Made by a program: the position numbers and the translations under genes. From DAOUGC01 sp034429695 (GTDB taxonomy: Bacteria; Chloroflexota; Anaerolineae; Anaerolineales; Anaerolineaceae), in the NCBI GenBank assembly GCA_034429695.1, contig DAOUGC010000031.1:1-23319 (forward strand): a stretch of 23,319 nucleotides of DNA, read 5' to 3'. Under the pieces are notes generated by a model. That model worked only from the letters and a program-made list of their open reading frames with translations. It did no database searches and was not told the DNA's origin. This document shows, piece after piece, positions 1 through 6,462 of the stretch; position 1 is the stretch's first letter, and each line of letters opens with the position of its first letter.

Positions 1-574
1 CAAGGGCCTGGTTGAAGCGATCGAGCTGATCATCGGTCCAGGCAGATGTGGCTTCGCTGTCCACCACCGAGAGATGGCTGTAAACACCGGTAATCTTGAT
101 GCATCCTGTCTTTTCGGCATTCTGATGGAGAGCCAGTAACTCATCTCCCATCACGCCGTAACGCCCCATGCCGGTATCCACCTTGAGATGCACATTCAGG
201 CGGCGGCCTGCCTGCATCAACAGACCGGTTAAACGCTCAAGATCTTCCTGGCTGCCCAACGAAAGCGTGATCTGGTTATCAGCAGCCTGCAAAACCTCGC
301 CATCTGCAGCGTATCCGAAGACCAGAATCGGCAAATGGAAACCCTCTTTGCGCAAATCAAGCGCTTCACTCACCCGCGCCACCGCCAGCCAGGCAACCCC
401 TTCATTCACCATCACCCTGGCAACCTGCAATGCCCCAAAACCGTATGCGTTGGCTTTCACCACACCCATGATGGGCACATCCACCCTCGCCATGACTGCT
501 CGGCAATTGGCACGTATCGCGTTCAGATCCACTTCCACCCACACGGGTGAACCTTTCCACTCATACTCTGGCAT
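1..574 (-). CDS. alr: Alanine racemase, N-terminal part (truncated by window edge)
   Basis: This gene encodes a PLP-dependent fold-type III racemase that interconverts L- and D-alanine in the cytoplasm, normally for peptidoglycan. About 191 N-terminal residues are visible. The PLP-lysine motif VVKANAYGFGA is present (Lys at about residue 40), as is the barrel motif HLKVDTGMGRYG further on. The C-terminal domain with the catalytic tyrosine lies outside the window. I chose the ATG at 574 because a GGAG lies 7 bases upstream; the ATG at 580 is almost on top of that site. The gene is divergent from the gntR/aminomutase operon. Ornithine racemases of amino-acid fermentation clusters belong to the same fold, so a catabolic role (supplying a D-amino acid to the neighbouring aminomutase) is possible but not shown. 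Confidence 0.88.
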   Translation of the reverse strand, partial: MPEYEWKGSPVWVEVDLNAIRANCRAVMARVDVPIMGVVKANAYGFGALQVARVMVNEGVAWLAVARVSEALDLRKEGFHLPILVFGYAADGEVLQAADNQITLSLGSQEDLERLTGLLMQAGRRLNVHLKVDTGMGRYGVMGDELLALHQNAEKTGCIKITGVYSHLSVVDSEATSAWTDDQLDRFNQAL

Positions 575-599
575 ACCCATGCTCCATGCGTTTTGGGGA

Positions 600-628
600 T
601 TGTATTTCAATCACAAAAAGAGTATAAC
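600..628 (+). promoter_or_regulatory. Candidate sigma-70-like promoter for the gntR/aminomutase operon
   Basis: TTGTAT at 600-605 and TATAAC at 623-628 are separated by 17 bases. This would start transcription about ten bases before the palindrome at 645-657. Seen by eye only; the -35 box is moderate. Confidence 0.4.
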
Positions 629-644
629 ATAAGAAGCATATATC

Positions 645-657
645 ATATACAGTATAT
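645..657. promoter_or_regulatory. Perfect 13-bp palindrome, candidate GntR operator
   Basis: ATATACAGTATAT is a perfect inverted repeat with 6-base arms around one central base. It sits between the predicted promoter and the start of the GntR/FCD gene, in the spacer shared with the divergent racemase gene. GntR-family regulators typically bind short AT-rich palindromes near their own promoters, so autoregulation is the simple inference. It could also be chance in an AT-rich spacer. Confidence 0.45.
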
Positions 658-673
658 TACAGGAGATCGAACC

Positions 674-1378
674 ATGGCACAATTAGCTCCGGTTGGAACT
701 GTATTGTCGCTGGAAAGAAAAGCTTACGACGCGATCAAGGAAGCCATCCTCTCCTTCCAACTGAAACCAGGCATGGCATTGGTTGAGGTGGAGCTTGCCC
801 GTCAACTGCAGATTTCCAAGACACCCGTGCGGGATGCCCTTGCCCGCCTGGAACTGGAAGGGTTGGTAACAAAAGAGCCGTACAGGGGAACAACCGTCTG
901 TCTGCTGAGCCGCCGCAACATGGTGGAAATGTTCCAGATCAGAGCCGCGCTCGAAGGTCTGGCGGTGCGGCTGGCATGCGCCAATTTTTCTGCGGACAAT
1001 ATTTTTGAAGCACAGGCATTGATTTCACGTCAGCATACCGCCATTGAAAGCGGCGATCAAGACATGGCTGCGGCAGCCAATCGCCGCTTTCACGATCTAT
1101 TCATCTCCCGCGCCAATAACCAGTGGCTAATCCGCACCTTGAACAACCTGGAAGATCATCTGCGCCGCTACCGCACCCTGTCACTCCATCAGGAAAATCG
1201 CCAGGAGCGATCCCTTGAGGAACATCGCGTTGTCGTGGAAGCAATCAGCCAGCGAAACGCGGACGCAGCCGAACACGCCATGCGCGCCCATCTGTTGACC
1301 ACGGTTGAAGAACTCTCCGATAAGGACTTTGACGAACTTGTCAAACGGGTTGTCTCCGAGTTATCGCCGGACGATTAA
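674..1378 (+). CDS. GntR-family transcriptional regulator, FCD subfamily
   Basis: This is a 234-residue DNA-binding regulator. Residues about 12-75 form the GntR winged helix-turn-helix (ELARQLQISKTPVRDALARL region, with the wing residues PYRGTT). The remainder is the all-helical FCD ligand-binding domain, with histidines in RFHDLF, EEHRVV and MRAHL placed as in metal-binding FadR/VanR-like sensors. Its usual effectors are small organic or amino acids. The ATG at 674 follows AGGAG at 661-665; a longer reading from 593 has no ribosome site. It lies 34 bases before the SelA-like enzyme gene and is the likely local regulator of the aminomutase-type operon, binding a substrate or intermediate of that pathway. 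The ligand is unknown. Confidence 0.9.
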   Translation: MAQLAPVGTVLSLERKAYDAIKEAILSFQLKPGMALVEVELARQLQISKTPVRDALARLELEGLVTKEPYRGTTVCLLSRRNMVEMFQIRAALEGLAVRLACANFSADNIFEAQALISRQHTAIESGDQDMAAAANRRFHDLFISRANNQWLIRTLNNLEDHLRRYRTLSLHQENRQERSLEEHRVVVEAISQRNADAAEHAMRAHLLTTVEELSDKDFDELVKRVVSELSPDD

Positions 1379-1412
1379 TCTCCCTCACCATTCAACGAAA
1401 GGATGCAGTGCA

Positions 1413-2879
1413 ATGTCAGGTTTCCAGTACAAATATCAGATGTACAAACATTTACAGGCCAACGCGCAGACCATTTATGCCGAGGCACGCCGGGCTGCTG
1501 AGGAAATTGGCATCACCGGGGATTGGAAGGGCAACATCGGCCTCACTGGGGCAGTCTCCGGTTGTCATGGTTTGCTTTCGCGGGTGGTCGAAGACGCCAT
1601 GCATCAGGCAGCCCGCCAGGTATTACCATCGGCTGTGTTGGACGAACGCATCCGTGATGTTGTGAAGAGTTACTACGGTGATGATTACGATGCCGCGCTG
1701 GTGAACACCTGTGAAGCAGGTCTGGCGGTTTGTTTTGACGTGCTCTGCATGCCCCCCACGCTGGGAAAAGGCGATCCATACCGTGCCCGTTATATTGCTC
1801 CGTATGAACGTCATATGCACCATCAGGGTGCGTACGGGCGACCCTTCCCGCCCAAGTATAAAGAAGTCTCAGCCGAACGCGGTGAAGCCGCCGGCGAGTA
1901 CGGTGTGCAGGGTAAACGCGCAGCCAACCTGGACACGGTTTTTGTTAGACCGGTGGGCGCAACCTACGATTGCCACGGCATAAAATACAATCCCATTCCC
2001 TCCATGCTGCATGTTGATGCTGCGGCTTCTGTCTCCCGCATGGAAAACATCGCGGCCCGGCACGCCGACACCCTAGCTGGCGTGGTCTCGCTTGGGTACG
2101 ACACCCCCGGTTATGGGTATGGTGAAAAAGACGCTTCAGGCGCACCGGCATTCCAGGTGGGCATGGCGCAACTGGCACAATCCTATGACATTCCCTACAT
2201 CATTGATAATGCCTGGGGTGTTCCTTTCATCGGAACCGATATCCGCAAGAACGGCGCGGATGTGATGATCTACAGTATGGACAAAGCTTCCGGCGCGCCC
2301 ACCTGCGGTTTGATCATCGGACGCGAGGAAGTCATGGTCCTGATCCGGCGCTCAATGGGCATTCACGGCGCCCGTTACGGCACGCTCTCGTCGCACGGAA
2401 AAGCGGCTTATGTGGGCTACGATCCTGGCAAGGAAGCTCTAGCTGGCGCACTGGCAGCCATGAAGATCCTGCGCGACGAACCTTCCATTGCGCTCACTGC
2501 GCTGGATCGCCTGTATGATATCGTTCTTGAGGAGTTCGAGTGTCTGCCGGTTGAGTTGAAACAAGGCTGGAACTTCTTCAAATCCCCCAACTGCCTATCG
2601 GTTGAGCTGAACTACGTTGATCAGTGGGAGGATGGAAAGAAGGGCTTGCCGATCTTCTCCATTGAGGACATGTACGCCGGCAGCCACATCCTGCAGCAAT
2701 GCATGTCGCACATGGGCATGGTTCCCACCATCGCATATGATGCCAACATCATGGTCTCAAACGGCATTGGCAACCTTGATGAAGACGGCAACCTGCTGGA
2801 GATCCCCACACGCATGTCGGTCCGTGCCATGTTTAAATCAATCGAAATCATTGGCCGTCACGCCGGTCTCACTGCCTGA
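1413..2879 (+). CDS. Fold-type I PLP-dependent enzyme with SelA-like lysine motif, function unknown
   Basis: This is a 488-residue protein. The aspartate of IIDNAWG (Asp265) and the lysine of YSMDKASGAP (Lys291) fit the PLP ring-nitrogen ligand and Schiff-base lysine of fold-type I enzymes. The lysine context, followed by a GLIIGREE strand, resembles the SGDKLLGGPQAG motif of the SelA/DgaE-like group. SelA itself makes selenocysteinyl-tRNA; other members are amino-acid lyases. A conserved-looking TCEAGLAVCFD segment lies near residue 100. The ATG at 1413 is preceded by a weak AAAGGA. The protein is the first enzyme of the operon with the aminomutase-like genes, so I infer that it acts on a (di)amino acid, for example as a lyase, racemase or aminotransferase. 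It does not look like the OrtB thiolase subunit of ornithine degradation, which is fold type II. Confidence 0.62.
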   Translation: MSGFQYKYQMYKHLQANAQTIYAEARRAAEEIGITGDWKGNIGLTGAVSGCHGLLSRVVEDAMHQAARQVLPSAVLDERIRDVVKSYYGDDYDAALVNTCEAGLAVCFDVLCMPPTLGKGDPYRARYIAPYERHMHHQGAYGRPFPPKYKEVSAERGEAAGEYGVQGKRAANLDTVFVRPVGATYDCHGIKYNPIPSMLHVDAAASVSRMENIAARHADTLAGVVSLGYDTPGYGYGEKDASGAPAFQVGMAQLAQSYDIPYIIDNAWGVPFIGTDIRKNGADVMIYSMDKASGAPTCGLIIGREEVMVLIRRSMGIHGARYGTLSSHGKAAYVGYDPGKEALAGALAAMKILRDEPSIALTALDRLYDIVLEEFECLPVELKQGWNFFKSPNCLSVELNYVDQWEDGKKGLPIFSIEDMYAGSHILQQCMSHMGMVPTIAYDANIMVSNGIGNLDEDGNLLEIPTRMSVRAMFKSIEIIGRHAGLTA

Positions 2880-2888
2880 CACAACTGC

Positions 2889-2929
2889 AACCACGCGTCG
2901 CTCAACTTAATCACGAGCGGCGCGCGGTT
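2889..2929 (+). other. Intercistronic hairpin, 15-bp stem
   Basis: Arms 2889-2903 and 2915-2929 pair over 15 positions with one G-U wobble and one mismatch, around an 11-base loop. No T-run follows, so it does not look like a terminator. Its position between the PLP enzyme and the downstream genes suggests an mRNA stability or processing element that sets different expression levels within one operon. Function is inferred. Confidence 0.5.
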
Positions 2930-2963
2930 CACCCATGTCCGCAAATGACAGTCAGGAGATGCC

Positions 2964-3212
2964 ATGAACAACCGCTTCGCATCTGTGATGGATGTGATAG
3001 ATGTGGAAACCTTCCTTATCTGTAAATCAAAGGATGAAGGCCGCCAACTGGCCATTCAACTCGCAGCAGATCTGGGGCTGCCCGCGGTGGAAATTGTTTT
3101 CATTGAACACAACGGTCCGGGCGTCAGGGTGCGCCTGCGTTCCACCATCCATCATCCCGGCGAGAATTACGGCTGGCTGGCAGCGCACAGTGCAGAGGAT
3201 GCAATCTATTGA
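2964..3212 (+). CDS. Small 82-residue protein, possible small subunit of the aminomutase-like enzyme
   Basis: I do not recognise the family. The ATG at 2964 has AGGAG 5 bases upstream. The protein is soluble, with a helix around residues 24-36 (EGRQLAIQLAADLGL) and strands after it (VEIVFIEH, GVRVRLRST). Its stop overlaps the TTG start of the next gene, so translation of the two is probably coupled and the products may bind each other. D-ornithine 4,5-aminomutase has a small partner (OraS, about 120 residues) encoded just before the large subunit. Position and size suggest an analogous role here, but I see no diagnostic motif. Confidence 0.55.
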   Translation: MNNRFASVMDVIDVETFLICKSKDEGRQLAIQLAADLGLPAVEIVFIEHNGPGVRVRLRSTIHHPGENYGWLAAHSAEDAIY

Positions 3213-5008
3213 AAACCGTACTACTTGCCCCGCTCGATCCTGTTCACGACAACGCCGTTAAACTGATTGACCGCAAACTGCGGGAAGCGGATTACGCCAC
3301 CCGGGTGCTCCCCCCTGGTTCCACTCCGGAAGAGGTGATTGCGGCTGCAATTCAGGATCACCCCCATGTGATCCTGATCAGCCGCACGCTTGGCTACGGT
3401 GTGGCAGAGCTTCTCAGTCGCCTGGTGGATATGGCTGATGCTGCCGGCTTGCGCGAAACCACCCGGTTGGGTGTGGGTGGCATGGCCATCACCCGCGAGA
3501 ATGCAGCCGAAATGGGTTTTGACGCCGTTTTTGAAGGCGAACTGAACCTGCCCGCTCTGATCGCCTTCATCGAAGGCAGGGATGTGCAGGGCGCGCTCGA
3601 AATTGCCCCCAAACCCACCCACAAACCGGATCTCACAGACGGATACACCTACCAGTTCAGAGACGCTCGCATCCAATGCCTGTTGAATACCATCTGTGAT
3701 CAAATTTTGGAATGGTGTCAGGGCAAAACATCCCCCGGGATCAGGCGCGCCGAGCTGCGCGAGCAGATGCTTACCGCCGGTGAGGATGAAAGCAACCGTT
3801 TACGTGCTGAGTACATCGCACTGTGCGACCCCGATATTCAGGCTTTTTATCACGAAGGCACATTGATGAGCGGCGTCCATCCGCTTGCCAGGCATCAGCT
3901 TGAGAAACTGCCTGACCTGCTCGAAACCATCCAGATTCCTGACGCCCCCCTGCAGCACGGGCAGAACACACGCTTTTTCTCGCAGTATGGAACCGGCTGC
4001 CCCGTGATGGATGTGGTGCACATTAAAACCCTTGAAGCCTGGGGGGTGGATGGTGTGCTCCATTTTGACCCATCATGGGGAGCTCAGCGCGAGGGCTTGC
4101 TGGAAGGTTTTCTCACCCACAGTCACGATGGAACCATCCTGACTCTTGAAAATCTGTCGTTGATCAAAAGACACCTTCACCCATCCACTCTGTGGAATGT
4201 TCGCGGGCACCGCGGTTTGAACACCCCCGAAACCCAGGTGATCGCCCACGCGGCAGGAGCGGACCTGTTTAAGATCAACATCCCATATGGAGCAACCGCT
4301 GGCGGCACCGATCCTCAACGCCTCACCGTGGATGGTGTATATTCCCTGCGACTGGCTGCCCGCTGGGGCATCCCGTTTGACATTCCAGGCAACGATGAAC
4401 TTAGCGGCGTACCTCCGCATAAGACCTTTGCCGGTCTGCTGGTGATGACCGCGCTGGGTTTGCGCCTTGGGGCGCGTCCCATCCCCAAACCATTGATGTG
4501 CCTTTCACCTTTCATGACCATCACCGGTCTGATGGACGCCAATATGATCGACATGAACACCGCCAAACTGACCGTGTGGCAGGACATCATTGACACCCCT
4601 CTCTTCCCGGGAGAACCGGTGGGGTTCATGACCCACACATCAGATCGCGTGCAATCTGCCATGGCCACCGCAGCGCATGCCGCATTGGCCGCGTCATTGG
4701 GCATGACCGCTGCCACCATTGCTTCCACCGATGAAGCCTACTCGCGTGGTCCCATCTCAGCCCATGCCAGGGTCGATACGTTGCGGGCGGTACGCGATAT
4801 ACTGCGTTTTGTGGGAGATGCAGGTTTCTCGCCCACACCAGCCGCTGAACGTTACCGGCACGAAATCCACACCGGCATCGTGGCTGTGCTGGAGCAGGTT
4901 GCCGCACGGAACGATTTTGTCGAATCACTCATGCAGGGTGATTTTGGGGATCCGTCTGACGGTTTATACCCGGGGCGCACCGGCAAGGGAACGGTTGGTC
5001 ACATTTAA
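3209..5008 (+). CDS. B12-type Rossmann domain fused to a KamD/OraE-like aminomutase barrel
   Basis: This is a 599-residue protein. Residues 1-125 resemble cobalamin-binding domains such as KamE (beta subunit of lysine 5,6-aminomutase): ILISRTL near residue 58, a VGGMAIT turn near 91 and MGFDAVFEGE near 105. The DxHxxG cobalamin motif appears only as PVHDNA; its His (residue 13) is kept, but Asp and Gly are replaced. Lys23 lies ten residues after this His; the KamE PLP lysine lies eleven after its own. Residues about 250-570 form a barrel with motifs resembling KamD, notably INIPYGATAGGTDPQ and the later GFMTHTSDRVQSAM and DTLRAVRDILRF segments. The known class moves a terminal amino group of D-lysine or D-ornithine using adenosylcobalamin and PLP. 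The TTG start overlaps the previous stop, with AGGA nine bases upstream. Family assignment is from memory of motifs; the substrate is unknown. Confidence 0.6.
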   Translation: MKTVLLAPLDPVHDNAVKLIDRKLREADYATRVLPPGSTPEEVIAAAIQDHPHVILISRTLGYGVAELLSRLVDMADAAGLRETTRLGVGGMAITRENAAEMGFDAVFEGELNLPALIAFIEGRDVQGALEIAPKPTHKPDLTDGYTYQFRDARIQCLLNTICDQILEWCQGKTSPGIRRAELREQMLTAGEDESNRLRAEYIALCDPDIQAFYHEGTLMSGVHPLARHQLEKLPDLLETIQIPDAPLQHGQNTRFFSQYGTGCPVMDVVHIKTLEAWGVDGVLHFDPSWGAQREGLLEGFLTHSHDGTILTLENLSLIKRHLHPSTLWNVRGHRGLNTPETQVIAHAAGADLFKINIPYGATAGGTDPQRLTVDGVYSLRLAARWGIPFDIPGNDELSGVPPHKTFAGLLVMTALGLRLGARPIPKPLMCLSPFMTITGLMDANMIDMNTAKLTVWQDIIDTPLFPGEPVGFMTHTSDRVQSAMATAAHAALAASLGMTAATIASTDEAYSRGPISAHARVDTLRAVRDILRFVGDAGFSPTPAAERYRHEIHTGIVAVLEQVAARNDFVESLMQGDFGDPSDGLYPGRTGKGTVGHI

Positions 5009-5010
5009 CC

Positions 5011-5994
5011 ATGCACACCATTGGCTTCGCCGGCACTGCCAAAAATACCGGAAAGACCACCTGTGCCATCCGCGTGTTGGAACAGATCAGGAGCCGTGGC
5101 GGACCACTGGCTTTAACCAGCATTGGTTATGATGGGGAAGCTCAGGATACCGTCACCGGGCTGCCAAAACCACGCTATCACCTGCAGGATGGGGATGTGG
5201 TTGCCACCGCCCGCGAATGTGCAGCAGACATTGGCGCACATGACATCCTTGAGCACACTGATATTCCCACCATCCTGGGAGAGATCCTGATCATCCGCTT
5301 GCGGTCATCCAGCCAGGTGAGCCTGGTGGGCCCCAAACGCCGGTCCGAGGTGGAGAAAGTGAAATCCATGCTGGACGGGATGGGGATCAACTGGTTCTTC
5401 CTGGATGGCGCACTCAACCGCACCCTTCCATTGCTCGCAGCAGATGGCTTGATCCTTTCCACCGGTGCAGCGTTCACTTCACGGTTGGATGTCCTTGGCA
5501 GGCACACCGCTGCCATCCACCGCTTGTGGCAGGCTCATCGGGTGAAGTCAAATACATGGAACAAACGCCATACCAATCATGTAACATTGCTGGGTGACAT
5601 GGTCGAAAACCAGCAAGAATTATTATATGATTGCTCCGGTGTGGTCTTCCCAGCCGATGTATTTGAAGAAATCAACAAAAAGCCAATCCAGACAAAACGC
5701 CTGATTTTTTCCAGCCCGTTACACTTGCTCAATACAGCTCCTCCGGCTGAGTGGACGCTGGTTTTTTCAGACCCATCGATCCGTGTGGAATATATTGAGT
5801 TTCCAGAAATTCTTTTCCTGAGCGCCAACCCCTTTTTTCCGCGGTATGATCCCGTGAGTGGGAAATATGCGCCCGATTACGTTGACCGTGCAGACCTGAT
5901 GGACACCCTGCGCGCTGCTGCTCCCGGCTGGTGTGTGATTGACGTCGAACAGCAACCCCTGCCGGATCTGCCCGGTTCCCTCCAGGAGGATTGA
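5011..5994 (+). CDS. P-loop ATPase resembling aminomutase reactivase subunit KamB
   Basis: This is a 327-residue cytoplasmic protein. It opens with a Walker A loop, GTAKNTGKTT (about residues 8-17), followed by LTSIGYDGEAQD, and later FFLDGALNRTLPL and ILSTGAAF. As I recall them, these are features of the KamB-type reactivase of lysine 5,6-aminomutase, an ATP-driven factor that exchanges damaged cobalamin in the mutase. The start lies two bases after the mutase-like gene, with no strong ribosome site of its own, so translation is probably coupled to it. I see no KamC (MutS-like) partner in the window. It could instead be a general MobB- or CobQ-like NTPase, but its place directly behind the B12-type protein favours a chaperone or reactivase role. 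Confidence 0.58.
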   Translation: MHTIGFAGTAKNTGKTTCAIRVLEQIRSRGGPLALTSIGYDGEAQDTVTGLPKPRYHLQDGDVVATARECAADIGAHDILEHTDIPTILGEILIIRLRSSSQVSLVGPKRRSEVEKVKSMLDGMGINWFFLDGALNRTLPLLAADGLILSTGAAFTSRLDVLGRHTAAIHRLWQAHRVKSNTWNKRHTNHVTLLGDMVENQQELLYDCSGVVFPADVFEEINKKPIQTKRLIFSSPLHLLNTAPPAEWTLVFSDPSIRVEYIEFPEILFLSANPFFPRYDPVSGKYAPDYVDRADLMDTLRAAAPGWCVIDVEQQPLPDLPGSLQED

Positions 5995-6462
5995 ATGGCA
6001 AAAGACCCATACGAACACCAGTTGCTGGATCAATCCATGCCGTGCAGCCGGAAAACCCCGGTTATCGGCCGTCTGGTATGCATCCTGCGCGCCCGTGCCG
6101 ACCGGCGCGGGTTGCAACTGGCGTCATTTCCATCGCGCGTGGTCCAGCAGAATGAAATTCACGAATTAATCCTCACCCTTCAGATGGACGCACAACCCGG
6201 CAGCACGGTGGATGAGATTGCCTACATCGGTTTTTTTGAAATCGTGGCGGGTGGGGTGCTGTGGTCAGGCGATCAGGTTCGTATCGCGGGTCAACCATGT
6301 GGAATCCTCGCAGGTTACGACCTTACCCATCATCCAAACCACTTTAACATCGTCCTTAAAACCACAGGCCCCCTCTTGACCGGCGAGGAATCAAAGTTCC
6401 AATTGGGCGACCTGGTGGAATTCATCTTTCCAGAAAATCTCCCAGATGGAGGTGAATCATGA
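5995..6462 (+). CDS. Conserved-looking 155-residue protein of unknown function
   Basis: I do not recognise this family. The ATG directly follows the previous stop and has AGGAGG at 5984-5989. The N-terminal part is basic (VIGRLVCILRARADRRG). Residues about 70-150 look like a beta-rich domain: FFEIVAGGVLWSGDQVRI, then HFNIVLKT and LGDLVEFIFP. The wording GDQV..GQPCGILAGYD resembles small barrel folds, such as OrtA-like or elongation-factor-like domains, but I cannot show homology. Its stop overlaps the next ATG (ATGA). The tight coupling between the ATPase and the dehydrogenase indicates that it belongs to the same pathway or complex. Confidence 0.6.
   Translation: MAKDPYEHQLLDQSMPCSRKTPVIGRLVCILRARADRRGLQLASFPSRVVQQNEIHELILTLQMDAQPGSTVDEIAYIGFFEIVAGGVLWSGDQVRIAGQPCGILAGYDLTHHPNHFNIVLKTTGPLLTGEESKFQLGDLVEFIFPENLPDGGES

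Noticed and set aside
575..610. Earlier starts of the racemase gene (ATG at 580, TTG at 610)
   Set aside because: The GGAG site is correctly spaced only for the ATG at 574.
593..673. N-terminal extension of the GntR/FCD gene to an ATG at 593
   Set aside because: It would cover the predicted promoter and palindrome, has no ribosome site, and the added residues are not part of the GntR fold. The ATG at 674 has a clear AGGAG.
1413..2879. Identity as OrtB, the thiolase subunit of ornithine degradation
   Set aside because: OrtB is a fold-type II, threonine-synthase-like enzyme; this protein has fold-type I motifs (IIDNAWG and SMDK).
4315..4728. Antisense open frame inside the mutase-like gene
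   Set aside because: It has no ribosome site or family resemblance; the opposite strand carries a protein with clear motifs throughout.
3209..5008. Identity as glutamate mutase subunit E (with an S-like N-terminal domain)
   Set aside because: The N-terminal domain has some S-subunit flavour, but the barrel motifs (INIPYGATAGGTDPQ and following) resemble KamD more, and the neighbouring ATPase is KamB-like rather than MutL-like. Not fully excluded.
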